Part shown: piece after piece, positions 1 through 10,458 of the stretch
Position numbering within the stretch: position 1 is the first letter of the stretch
How the letters are laid out: every line of letters starts with the position of its first letter
Source: Stephanodiscus triporus
Taxonomy: Eukaryota; Bacillariophyta; Thalassiosirophyceae; Thalassiosirales; Thalassiosiraceae
Assembly (NCBI GenBank): GCA_036939755.1
Contig: JALLAZ010000268.1
Coordinates: 1-18,178 of the forward strand
DNA: 18,178 bases
Direction of reading: 5' to 3'
The notes under the pieces: generated by a model
What the model was told of the DNA's origin: nothing
Seen by the model: only the letters and a program-made list of their open reading frames with translations
The model's database searches: none
Program-made: the position numbers and the translations under genes

Positions 1-252
1 TACTGTGACATTTTTTCATTAATACTCAATTAATCGACTAATACTTAAGTACGTACGTAATTGATTGGTTTTGCCCATAGTTAGTAGATACCAGGAAAAA
101 CAAACATGGCGTCAGTCACGCCAAGACCCTCTCTGCAAGAGAGCAGAGAGGACGTACAATACCACGTTCATTTTTATGATGGTGGTTCGCTCCCACAGAT
201 GTTAATTATTTCATTATAATTCCGTCACTCTCAGAGAGACATCAATATCGTC
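1..252 (+). promoter_or_regulatory. Upstream region of the DNMT3-like gene
   Basis: This AT-rich stretch lies before the start codon at 253. It holds the self-complementary run TACGTACGTA at 50-59 and a perfect hairpin at 128-151. An in-frame TAA at 217-219 precedes the first ATG at 253, which supports that start. No convincing core promoter element can be named; TATAAT-like bases at about 214-220 are too close to the ATG to be called a TATA box. Other genes may lie further left, outside the window. Confidence 0.4.
128..151. repeat. Perfect 9-bp inverted repeat (hairpin) in the 5' region
   Basis: CCTCTCTGC at 128-136 and GCAGAGAGG at 143-151 are exact reverse complements, separated by the six-base loop AAGAGA. 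It lies about 100 bases before the start codon at 253, so it is in the promoter or the 5' UTR. If transcribed it would form a stable stem-loop in the leader. Its role is unknown. Confidence 0.6.
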
Positions 253-3200
253 ATGGCACGGACAAAGACGGCATCCCCCGATCGCAAGTCCTCTCCTCGC
301 GAAGAGGAGGATGCCGTCCGCCGGCAAAACAACGGCGTTCAAGAAGGACCCGTTGCATCGGCGCAGAGCGGAGCGTCGTCAACCGCATCCGCAACGGACA
401 ACTCGTCATCCGCACGACGATATCCGGCGCCGGCACCTCGCGGCGCGACCGAGTCTTCTTCCTCCTCCTTTGCCTCCAAGCGGACCAACGACAACGCGGG
501 ACTTCAATCGTTCTTCGAATCCCGCGGGCTCGTCCACGGCCGGGGGGTCGCGACGTTCGCCCCTCCCGGAGGACGCCACGTGACGACTCACGGCGGGCGG
601 GGTGGCGGATACGCCCATCATCCTCGAGATCGCGCCGACCAACGTCATGGGGAATCGAACGGATTCAACCGCCATCGTCCCGAGGGCCCCGGGTCAAGCT
701 GGGACATACGAGGCATCGAAGAGTACCGTCGGGGTTGCGTTCGGGATGGACGGACTGGCCAGGATTACGGTCGCAGTCACGATGATAGAAGTTTAACTAC
801 AAGGCCTTTTCGGGCGACGAACTCGGACGGACGAGACAGCAGAGAGCGCTACTGGGATAATGACTTTTCCACCCGTTTTGATCGTCGAGAACATGATCAT
901 TGTAATGGTCGTAAGAAACGCCATAAAATTGGTCAAACTGGAGCCTCGGCTCCTGCAAAATACTGGCAAGCACCGTCCCATCAAACAAATCAGGCATCGC
1001 TCGCATCAGCACCTTCCCTGGCTCTGGCTCCTCCTGCTCCATCGCAAGGGGAATTTTCGGAAAATGACAAGCTGAAGCGGGAGCTTGAAAGGACGAATTT
1101 GGAGAAAGAAATATTGCAAGCGAATTCAGAGAAGAAGAGGATTGAGCTAGAAAATGAGACGATTGAACTAAAAAAGAAAAAGATCGAACTAGATAAGAAG
1201 AGAATTGAACAGCAACTTATCCAAACGACTAGATATGGTGCCATGCCAGCTGACAATGCTGCAGCAAGCGGGACTGTTCAACAGCCACCTTGCGCTGGTA
1301 ATGACGATGACATGAGCGCTACTCAGCAGTTAATGAATACTGATGATTGCGAATTTGATGGAGCTGATGATGACTTCCCAGCAACAAGAAATTCCTCCAC
1401 TGAAAATAGCTCACAGCTAACGCTCACGGCTCCCAGTGATCCCCCAAAAATGAAGTCCAATCATCGTGGTACTGGACATGCGAAGCCAGCAGAAAGTGCA
1501 ACAAGTCAACAGCTTGAGGCTCAATTGGCTCAAAGTAAAAACAAGAAACGTGACTTGCTGATAGCCCATAAAAAAGATTTGGCCATGCTAAAAAAGAAGG
1601 GTCAGCACACCTACACAGAACGAGACCTCATGTCACGATTTGCTCCAAAAATTGTTGATCATTATCTGCTTGCGAGGGGGGATAAGAAAGTTCTTGTGGA
1701 GTGGCATGACAAGTCAAAACACGAGGGTAAAGGTTTGCCTAACGTTGAAATTCTATGCCCGTCATGGATTGATCATGACGATTTTCTTTTCCCGGCTCTC
1801 ACCCGCAAGTATCTATCAAAGGAACTTAAAAGGAAAAATTGTAATGAGAAAATTGAGTTGAAAACATGGATTGAGGACTGCGAGGAACGGGAAAAGTGCT
1901 TGAATTGTCTTAATAATATCTGTGGTGGAGATGATGATGATGACGAGAATGATGATAGTGACGAGGATACAGAGATCGATTTCTGCTGCTATCTATGCAA
2001 ATGCCCCTGGGATCACCCACTTAAGCACACTATTCGACACTGTGGAAGTTCATATCTCAAGAAGTATCATCGTGTTTGCTGCCATGGCTATCAAGACATG
2101 AAAGAATGTGAGTCATTCGTGTCGCCCATGGGCAAGATGGTTATGGAACTAACGGGGGAATCAACTGGGACGAAAGCAAATGAAACAAATAGGGAGGGAG
2201 ATGCCATAGAGAACACTACTCACCCTGAGCCTGAACATGAAAATAGTACAGAAGTGGCACAAGGCACCAACTCTGTGACTATAGTTGAAGGTAACAGTGA
2301 AATGTTCCAACAGAGTCTTCAAACGAGGAGAAAACGGCATGCGGTAGTTGTTTGCATAAATGCTGGTGTTGGCAGCGCAGCTGTCGCGTTGAAAGGCCTA
2401 GGAATACGATGTGAAAAGATGATTCACGTTGAAGCAGATCGAGTGGCGCAGCATGTCATTAGATCCAGCCACGATTTCAGTTATGGTGCAGAACACCATG
2501 ATGAAATAAAACACATTGTGGGGCTATATGAATGTATCGATGACATTGCAGAGGACCCTGACAAATTCGTTCAATACAATGGACCTATTGGTAAGTTGCC
2601 ACTTTTTTGCAGAGTCAAGTATCATGTATGGCACTAACTTTTAAGCTGTATGATGCTTTTAGATTTGGTCATCTGTACGACTCCGCGAGGAAAATCTACA
2701 GAAGAAAATGTTCAGTTTACTGCTATGGTGTTTGAGCTAATCAAAAACCTGAAGAGGCTGAATAGAGAACTCTATAAATTGGATCACCTCTTCTATCTAC
2801 TGGAATTCCCTTCGAGCATCAAAGATCGTATACCTCTACATGACTCCTTCCACTGCGTTTGGGAGCCCAAAAATGTGCATGTTTGCAACTGGCCGATCCC
2901 TCCCAAGATAGAAAGGTTGGTAGGCGTGGGTGCCAGTAAAAATTTATCTGGACAACAGGAAGACTATCTGCGTCAAGGTACGTCACTGCTGGCTGCCGCC
3001 CCCTTGCTTCATGGCAAATTCCGCATATTTATGTTTCTACTCTGCTCACATATCTTGGCACACAACTCCCACTCTTGTTTTACTTACACAAGTGACGACG
3101 CTTTACGATTCCTTACGAGAAGCATTGAACGCCGGACAGGAGCAGAAGAAAAAGTGGAGGGATATCATTCATCCAAAATTCTGGGCATTCCTCGGTCTTG

Positions 3201-3618
3201 GGCCTAATGGTAAATGATTGTGCTATATCAGTTCGCAATCACTTATTTTACCTCATTGGCATTTGCGTCAATTCCATCAAACAAAGGCTACGATTTGAAA
3301 GTATCGAACAAAGACATCAGTCTCGAATCAATTTTGCTACGCCTTCGAAGTCCCGACAACTCAGGTTTTCTCACTGGTAATGATTATGTACAATATTTGC
3401 TTGAGCAATCCTTGTCAGTGCCCTTTCTTTTTATTGTCCTGCGTCCGTTGAAAGATATTTTCAGTGAGATGAACTACGGAAGGCCATACAATGTCTTGGC
3501 CGCGCAATATGAAGAATCTCGTAAAATATGCCACTCGGTGAAGGAGGAAGAGCTGAGCACAGATGATGATGAACAGAAACTCTTTGACCAGATAGAAGGA
3601 TCATTCACGACGTCATGA
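253..3618 (+). CDS. DNMT3: DNMT3-family cytosine methyltransferase homologue, probably catalytically inactive (DNMT3L-like)
   Basis: Exons are 253-2590, 2663-2977, 3093-3209 and 3287-3618 (introns of 72, 115 and 77 bp, GT-AG, all phase 1), giving 1,033 residues. The N-terminus is Arg/Gly/Ser-rich and opens with an H3-tail-like MARTKTASPDRKS. A highly charged coiled coil spans about 270-330. A stretch near 455-510 with KVLVEWHD looks faintly chromodomain-like. A Cys/His-rich segment with an acidic run spans about 543-620. The methyltransferase fold starts at about 697. INAGVG (702-707) stands at motif I where DNMT3 has FDGIxTG. E727 matches the motif II Glu, and GPIDLVI (777-783) is the classic lead-in to motif IV. 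The expected SPC reads TPR (785/786-788), so Arg788 replaces the nucleophilic Cys. The ENV motif reads EFP (827-829). SVP at 967-969 followed by PLKDIF matches the DNMT3 C-terminal motif. No target recognition domain is recognisable. A de novo DNA methylation role is known for active members; here a regulatory or scaffold role is inferred. Confidence 0.75.
1879..2112 (+). other. Cys/His-rich putative zinc-binding segment with an acidic run (residues about 543-620)
   Basis: Within exon 1 of the DNMT3-like gene the protein runs C543, then CLNC, an acidic Asp/Glu tract encoded by a GAT-rich microsatellite-like stretch (about 1930-1975), then FCCYLCKC, a His pair, HC and VCCH. Spacing does not match the ADD finger of mammalian DNMT3 exactly. 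Its place directly before the methyltransferase fold is where ADD sits. Zinc binding is inferred from residue content only. Confidence 0.35.
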
Positions 3619-3730
3619 GCCTGAAGCTGTGTGTTTTTGACACTATTCCAATGACTTCGTAGAATGCATGCACGATAATATGTCATATGATAATAGAAAT
3701 TAAACGATTCTAGTAGTAACCCCTCACTCG
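3619..3730. other. Convergent intergenic spacer, 112 bp
   Basis: This AT-rich spacer separates the stop codons of the DNMT3-like gene (+) and the TRF4-like gene (-). Both 3' UTRs and poly(A) sites must fall here or overlap into the opposite gene, so antisense 3' overlap of the transcripts is likely. No defined terminator motif was recognised. Confidence 0.5.
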
Positions 3731-6700
3731 TCATCGGTGGATAGGATCATCAATTGATAAGAAAACATCTTCGTTTTGAAGGAGGCACTTAAGCAACGGA
3801 TACTCCCCATCATTACCAAATTCATGCATGGAGTTGTCCCACTCCAGCGAAGCTACCAAGGCTCTGTGAGCATCAGAAAATGCACGTTGGACCTGAAATA
3901 TTCTGAAGGCATTCCTTCCCACATTGTTTCCCGGATTCAGGGGATCTTCAACCCATATGGGATCAAATTTACCTGATTGGAACTGCTGCTTCTTCGTGTT
4001 TTGGATGCTAAACTGCCGATGCAACGGTGCAAAACGATGTGGCTGTGGGGAGAAAGGAAGTAGAAGGTGTGCGTCCTGAGATCGATAAAAGTACTGCCTA
4101 GTTCGAACACTTATGCCTAATGAGGAAAGGGAGAAGATGAGAGAGAAAGAGATCAAGCAGCAGCGTTGAATCGCAACATAAAAAAAACGAACCTGTGATG
4201 CGGGGATCAAAATAATTTCCATAGAAATCAAGCAGTCTGTGGGATTGTGTTGCGATGCGATGTATGGATGAGTAATAACAAGAAAAGGCAGATGCGAGAG
4301 AGAACAAAACATCTCTTATTGCTATGTCAAGGTCGTTTAGCTTGTTGGCTTTTGAACAAGATTGAACAACTACTTACCCCATGAGCAGAGACCCGCAATC
4401 GTTCCATGTGGGTGCTTGCTCTTGGCAGTACCTGGCAACCATGAGGAAAAGGCAGTAAGAAGACAACCCACCAGTATAGGCAGTCAACAGTCCTCTATCA
4501 AGCAGGAATTGTTTCAACACCAAGACTAGAGGACGAATCACCGGCATTTGCTGTATAAATGGATTATTCAATTGGAAAGATTTTCAGAATAATATCACGA
4601 GCAAATACTGTAAACAAGGGTTTCATCATCGTTAGCATACCTCTAAAATGTGTTGGATCATATTTAGTGCGTCCAACCCATGGTGTTCTTTTGCATCAAA
4701 ACTCAAATCCAACTGCACTACACGAGATCTAGCGTCTTTAGTTGACACCTTGATGACAGGGACAGCTGTCCTTTCGATTACCTTGATTGACTGCTGATCT
4801 GAAACAACGAGGGTGGTGGAGCAAGTTGAGTAATAGATTTATGAGAAAAAGATTTGTGTGATGCTTCTGCTCTTGAGACATACCCAGCCATGATTCACTC
4901 TTCAATTTTCGTGCCAACACTTTCTGGTTTGTTTCAACGATTGCATTTCTTCCCTCTAAATCACCCGGTGCCATTGCTGGGGCATTTTTGTGGACCGCAG
5001 GAAGGCTTATTACAAAGTCCATGTCTGATGATGGTAGGCACAGCTTCGTCACATGGCTACCGTACATTTTTATTGTAGCGCGCGGCCATAGTGCCTAATC
5101 AAAGCGGTGGGGGTTAGGGCGAAAGCGATAGCAATGGCGTGGAGACAGAGAAAACGGCGACGGAATTTTGAGTTAATGTGAAATAAAAAAATTAAGTAAA
5201 AGACAACCCTAGATCACTTGTATTTACCTTCACAGTCTTCGTGATGGCCTCGACTACCCGTAAGCGACGGTCTTCTGTCTTCTTAAGCTGCGATTTTAAT
5301 GATTTCATGTAACGCGATATATCCATGCTCAATCTAGATTCTATGCCACCAAAAAATGAGTCTTGGTTGAATCCATTGCTCGGCCCAAAGCTTGGCCTTG
5401 CTTGAGAATCCTGCCCAATGTTATGCTCAAGCGATAAATCAGATTCAGCGTATGTACCGCCTCCTGATGTACGACGACCAAAACTTTGAACACTTCCGCC
5501 TCGAGCTTGCCACGGAAATCTGTTCGGACCTACACCGATTGCAACAACACTTGGATATAACCCTGTGCCATCTTCGCTCATAGCCGAATAGTCGACGAAT
5601 TGATCAGTCGAAGTCGTGGAGAAAGATTGACCATGGACGCCTTCGCCCATCTGTCCACGGAACGGTATTGGCCTTACCGCTAACTCAGGATGACTATGAA
5701 TTCCGGCATCACTCATCGCCACAGTTGTTTGGGTGGTAAATTGATCTGGAAAGCTATTATGTGCAGGCCACTGCTGATCATTGTGATAGACAAAAGACGC
5801 CATTGTTTCTTGGGCGTGCGTTGAGTGGTATAATGGGGCGCATGTCTTTGATGCCAAAAGATTTCTCAGCTTGGCATTCTCGGCCCCCAGAGTGAGGCAC
5901 ATATCTCTGTACGAATTTCGCTGTTCCTTCAACGTCGCAAACTGTTCAGTTTCATGTAAAGAATGAACTGATGATATTGTTGTCGCGCCATCTTTTGTAT
6001 CGTCAGTGTGAGCTCTTGGTATGACATTACAGTGACTTGCATCGTCATTTCCATCCAGACCTCCTTCACTTCTGGCACATCCAACGTCTAGATGAAGGAC
6101 TCTGGGCATCGGCGGCCTACTCTTTGATAGACCTGGGAACTCGGGCCCTGGCGTATAGGGAGCATTTTGCATTGACCTTGAACCACTTCTTGTTGTTTTG
6201 ATGCTCCTAGTACTCTTCGTCAAAATTGGATGAGCATCGTCAGGAAGAATCTGTTTTCCATCGTACGACGTCAGACATGGTGGTTTTCGGGGGGCTGATT
6301 GTGCTACGACATTTCTATAGCTTAACAGTGCATCAACTTGACGATGGCCCATATTTTGATGATCATCTCTTTCTCTGCGAGGTGGTTTACGCCATTCATC
6401 AATAGAACGGAGGTCATCGCGTGACTGACTTGTTACCAGTGTTCTTGATATCGTGGGGTCTAGCGCTGGAACCTTTGGAATGTCAGATTTTTCAAGAAAT
6501 TCATCCCTCAATTTTCCTAAGTCGGCCAGAGACACAAGAATAGGAGAGAGCTGAGGTGAAGGCGTTGATGGGGCCGACGGTGTAGGAGACAGTTCAATAT
6601 CAGGATGCGACTCAGAAAAGATGTTAGTAATAGGAGAGTCGACTCGGTCCTTGTCAGCTGCAGTATCATCACCGGCTTTTTGTTCAGACGAGGTAGCAGA

Positions 6701-9274
6701 ATGATCATATTTGGCATTTTGCGCCTTGAAATAAACTGCCTTGTTTGGGTCGTTTGAAGATCTAGAATCGTCTACATGGTGTAATGCGTCACGCTCAAGG
6801 AATGGTGATGCAAGACAGTCATCATCAATATCGACGCCGGAATCTTCCATATCTTCTCTCGATGTCGATGAAGAAGCGATCGATGCTGCAGTTGAAGATG
6901 CAAAATTGATTTGATCACGGTCTGAGCTTGCCTGTCCATTTTTGAGAAAGTCTGTGAAAATGCTGGTTTCGTTCTGTTTTTGGCAGGCAACGCTATTCCA
7001 CGAATCGAGTGCACCTGACAGACACAGTGGTGCGCCGTCGAATATAGAAGTCTGGCCTTGGCTGGCTTGGAGAAAAAATGGCGAGTCTGATGACGACCAA
7101 AGAACGTCATCATTGCTAGACTGAACATGTGTTGGTGGATAGATTTTGCTGGGGTACATCGGTGGTTTCTTGTCCGCCATTGAGCGGTCTCCTAATGACG
7201 TGCATCTTTTCAGCTTCGACGTTTCGTTTTGTCCGACAAAAATTTCTGATGTTTGTCGTCCGGATCTCGATGCCCAGGCTGACTGAGAGTGAGTACTGGG
7301 AGAAACATTTCTTTGCAGGAAATTATTTGCAGCATCAACAATAGCTCCAGACTTGTTTGACACCAGAGCTGTCGTTGCCACTTCAACCTCATCTGCGCTC
7401 AGCGTCTTGTCCACAGATGGGATCTTGAAACGAGACTTGACCGTCACTGCCTCTGTAAAATCATTGAATTCATCATCTTGCACGCCAAGCCTTGTGAAAA
7501 CATTGTGAATGACGTCATCAAGAACCTTCAGTACAGTCATTTTAGCGACATTGTGTTCGCTTTGTGGGGAGTGAATGTCAGAGTTGGCGTCACAGAAATC
7601 AGCAAGAGTTCCTGATGGAGTGATTGGGGGGAGAATATTTTCTACATGGACATCTTCATCAGAATATTGGCATTCTTCCTTTTGATCGTCTTCAATGTAT
7701 CTGAATTCGTGTTGATTGGCATTGTTGCCCTTCTTCTTTATTCGCTTCTTTTTCTTCTTCTTCGTAATCGGCTTAATACTTGATTCAGCCGAAATTGATT
7801 GAAGCAAAGATCGTTCAGCTTCGCGCGCCAGCCCCTCTTGCAAATGTTCCAGTATTACTGATTTAAAGCTGCTGAGTGGTGTATTCCATTCAAGTAAAGG
7901 AGATACCGCGAATACATCTGATTGATTGTGTGCCCACGGAAATATTCTGCCACATTCATTCAGAAGAAGCAGTTTCCATGTAAGATTGTCTTTAATGGAA
8001 TCTGATGCAGACTGACCCTCTAGAATATTTGTTTTTTGTTTCATATCATCTCTCATGCCAACACCAATTGCATAGCATAGCACCCGCATTATAGCATCCC
8101 CATCGAGATTCATCACAGATTGCACAAGACTATTCTTCCTTGATCGATAAACACGAGCCGTGTCGATACTTCGCAAATAAGCATCCCAGAGCGATGCCTC
8201 AAATCTACTTGCCAAATACATCGGCAATGAAAACCAGTGTTGAGTTGGATCAAACCAGGGCGCTGTGTATGGATGAATTTTTTTCCCAGAGCTTGACAAG
8301 AACTTGCCTCGAGACGACACGTGCAGCGTATCCAGAACCAACTTCTTTCGCTGCTGCTCATTATTCGTCATTGAGGTGTCACAAATGCTGAGTCTGCACC
8401 TGGGCAATGCAAAAGCTGTTTGCTCAGGAGAATTGCCTTCATTTGTATTGATTGATATGTCTCGAACCAAAGCCGTCCATAGAAGCATTGACCTATCTGC
8501 ATTTTGTTGTTCAAGTGTGCTGCCCCTGCCCAGGATTGTTCCATCATCAGTTACCCCGTGATAGGCTTTCAGTGTAAAAATTGTTCGCATGGGGGGACTG
8601 TCGGCATTGACGTTCTTGGCCATTTCACCTTGGTAATCTGCCAGTGACTCAAACGCCTCGTCGATTTCATCAGCTTCATTGAATGTTTGCAGCAGGGCTG
8701 ACGTTGAACGTTTCACCCCTGCTAGTGCAAGCACATTCAACAAATCTAAAGGCAAGCTGCTAGCTCCCATAGAAGAAAGAGGTGAAAACTGATTTTCAGG
8801 ATGGTTTAAGTCAAGCTCAGCGTCGGCCTCTCGATCTTCGTCCGCTTCTGCCGTATCGATCCAACGAAATAGACATGGAGCTTCCAGCCTGGCATTTATA
8901 TAGCGACGCCAGTCGTGGCAAAATTCTAACTCACTAAAGCCGTCGAAAGCCAGCCCATATCTATCTGGAGATTGATAAGATGACATCTCTATCAAAAGAT
9001 CGAACTCATGCGAACCAGACTCCCCACATCGACGGCCGTCCAGACTGTAATTTCTACGCGATACATTACCCCCAGGAATATTCGCATCTGTCTGGAACGC
9101 GAATTCCAGGGCATTCACCAGTGATTCATAACTTAAGGACTTTATCCATTGCTTCATTCCCTCCAGGTCTCCTCTCTCATTGACTTCGTCTCGCTCCACG
9201 GAATCGCCGTCAATTTTCTCATCCGCACTTAATGTCCTCCGGCATTTGTTTCGCTTGGATTTGGTGTGCCTCAT
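3731..9274 (-). CDS. TRF4: TRF4/PAPD5-type non-canonical poly(A) polymerase with a 1,350-residue N-terminal extension
   Basis: Exons in coding order are 9274-5228, 5094-4884, 4798-4641, 4550-4378, 4236-4193 and 4116-3731 (introns 133, 85, 90, 141 and 76 bp, all GT-AG, frame kept), giving 1,672 residues. The catalytic part matches TRF4-family nucleotidyltransferases: helix ending RLRVVEAITKTVK joined to ALWPRATIKMYGS, the GS motif (1361-1362), LPSSDMDF with D1373 and D1375, and the third Asp in QLDLSF at about 1450. FYGNYFDPRIT and WVEDPLNPGNNVGR (about 1600) form the PAP-associated, nucleotide-recognition region. All three catalytic Asp are present, so it should be active. Known members add short A tails in the nucleus to mark RNAs for exosome decay. 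The extension is Ser/Asp-rich and mostly disordered, with a Lys/Arg run (about 504-516, likely nuclear localisation) and a predicted coiled coil (about 1110-1142). Start is the first ATG after an in-frame stop. Plant nucleotidyltransferases with long N-terminal regions are a possible closer relative. Confidence 0.8.
5095..5227 (-). other. Intron that joins the long N-terminal exon to the TRF4 catalytic domain
   Basis: The donor GTAAAT directly follows the codon for Lys1349, and the acceptor TTGATTAG directly precedes GCACTATGG, so the junction is phase 0. Reading through the donor adds only eleven residues (VNTSDLGLSFT) before a stop, and in the downstream frame a TAG sits at the acceptor. 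Only splicing gives the continuous TRF4-type sequence across the helix before the GS motif. The intron has a T-rich stretch and a pyrimidine-rich 3' part. Confidence 0.85.
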
Positions 9275-9588
9275 TGTGCCTCTTTTTTTGGTAATGGATG
9301 CAACTGCTAAGAGTTAACGTTGTCGCAACCTTCATTGGCTGCGAATCTGAACAACTTACTGAAAGGCAAGGCATGGGCAAGGGTGGTTGTTGGTCTCATG
9401 GGCCGGGGCGGGGTCTGAATTGTGGTCCGCTGCCCTCTCTTGGCTGTGGGATGATGTTCCCATTAAAGCCGGTCTCCCAATAATCCCCTTCCGGCCCGGG
9501 AAGGTGTGCGCCTGAGCAGGTACGACTGTATCTACGCCGTCAGGACCGCCCGCCACCGCCGAGACGCCGTCGACTGGAAGTGGTAAGG
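9275..9588. promoter_or_regulatory. Divergent promoter between TRF4-like and PsbP-like genes
   Basis: This 314-bp gap separates two start codons on opposite strands, so it should carry both promoters and both 5' UTRs. It contains CCGGGGCGGGG at 9403-9413, an 11-mer also found upstream of the TLDc gene. A short + strand reading frame at 9298-9483 looks like chance coding, with no family resemblance. Confidence 0.5.
9403..9413. promoter_or_regulatory. GC-box-like motif CCGGGGCGGGG
   Basis: The exact 11-mer recurs at 17190-17200, in the upstream region of the TLDc gene. It resembles a GC box (GGGGCGGGG core). Two exact copies in two promoter regions, and none noticed in coding sequence, suggest a shared promoter element, but no factor can be named. 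Confidence 0.35.
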
Positions 9589-10398
9589 ATGCTAGGGTTA
9601 CTCATAATAGCGGTGATTTTCTCCGACGCGGCTCATGTTGCCGCTCCGTTTGGGTTCGCTGAGCCATCCTTCAGCGATGGCCAACGCCGTCGCCTCCTCC
9701 AGTCAACGGCCGCCATCACGGTGGCGTCGTGGACGGGGCTGTCCCCCGCATCTGCGGTGGACGACGTAGCGACGGAAGTACCAATGAAACGCTTCGTGGA
9801 CGATGCCAACCCGTCCCTCTTCGAGATAGACGTGCCACAACGGTTCTTCGCCATCCGACGATCGGCCAGGGGCGATTTGCCGGATGCCAAAACCGGCCAG
9901 GGGAGGCGGGGGGGGACCATTTTCACCGCGGGGGACATGTCGAAGGCGGAAGTCATCGCCGTCGAGAGGTTTCCCGTGCGTAACTTGCTAGAAGAGGAGG
10001 GATATGCGGCCACTGGGGATTTGTCGACGTTCTCGTCCATCGGTGACCCTACCGCCATCGCCACGCTCCTTCTCCGACGACGGGAAAAGGATAAACCGGG
10101 TACGCAAAATTCGGCCGTCCTTAACCGCGACAGCGTATCCCTCTCTCCTGATGGGAGGACACTGACATTCGCTCTTCGTCAACAAATAAGCGTGCAAAAG
10201 CCAGAGCTGCTGATGGAAGAACTCGGGGTGTCGGAATTGTTTCGTACCACAGTAGCAAAGTGTACGTTGGCGTCGAACGATGGCCAGCTGATGGCTGTCT
10301 TTGCAAGCGCACTCGATCAGGACTTTCAGGGACCAGATGGCATGGCCTTGCGGAAATCAATCGATTCATTCATGGCAACAGATCAGTCTGCAAAATAA
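9589..10398 (+). CDS. PsbP-like thylakoid-lumen protein
   Basis: A single exon encodes 269 residues. The first ATG is at 9589; the frame is also open to a GTG at 9580, but eukaryotic starts favour the ATG. Residues 1-18 form a hydrophobic signal peptide ending near HVA-APFGF, which fits the ASAFAP-type site of plastid proteins in diatoms. RRRLL at 33-37 followed by a hydrophobic stretch and SPASA (52-56) is a twin-arginine lumen signal. The mature part begins near 57 and looks like the PsbP fold: NPSLFEIDVPQRFF, then GGTIFTAGDMSKAEVIAVERFPV, and a C-terminal SFMATDQ. PsbP-family proteins act at photosystem II or in thylakoid assembly; which member this is cannot be told. It diverges from the TRF4-like gene and converges on the secernin gene with a 60-bp gap. 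Confidence 0.7.
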   Translation: MLGLLIIAVIFSDAAHVAAPFGFAEPSFSDGQRRRLLQSTAAITVASWTGLSPASAVDDVATEVPMKRFVDDANPSLFEIDVPQRFFAIRRSARGDLPDAKTGQGRRGGTIFTAGDMSKAEVIAVERFPVRNLLEEEGYAATGDLSTFSSIGDPTAIATLLLRRREKDKPGTQNSAVLNRDSVSLSPDGRTLTFALRQQISVQKPELLMEELGVSELFRTTVAKCTLASNDGQLMAVFASALDQDFQGPDGMALRKSIDSFMATDQSAK

Positions 10399-10458
10399 AG
10401 TAATTTGTCTAAGCAGGCCAGTGATTGAGTTGATCTGAGTTGAGTTAATCATCGAAAA

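Noticed and set aside
3377..3416. A possible further intron (GGTAATG to TTGTCAG) in the last DNMT3-like exon
   Set aside because: At about 40 bases it is too short, and the read-through sequence LLEQSLSVP matches the DNMT3 C-terminal motif.
4098..5067. Several short - strand frames as separate small genes
   Set aside because: They are exons of the TRF4-like gene; GT-AG junctions with matching phases join them and restore the family alignment.
9580..9588. GTG start for the PsbP-like protein
   Set aside because: A nuclear gene should use ATG; the ATG at 9589 gives a normal signal peptide directly.
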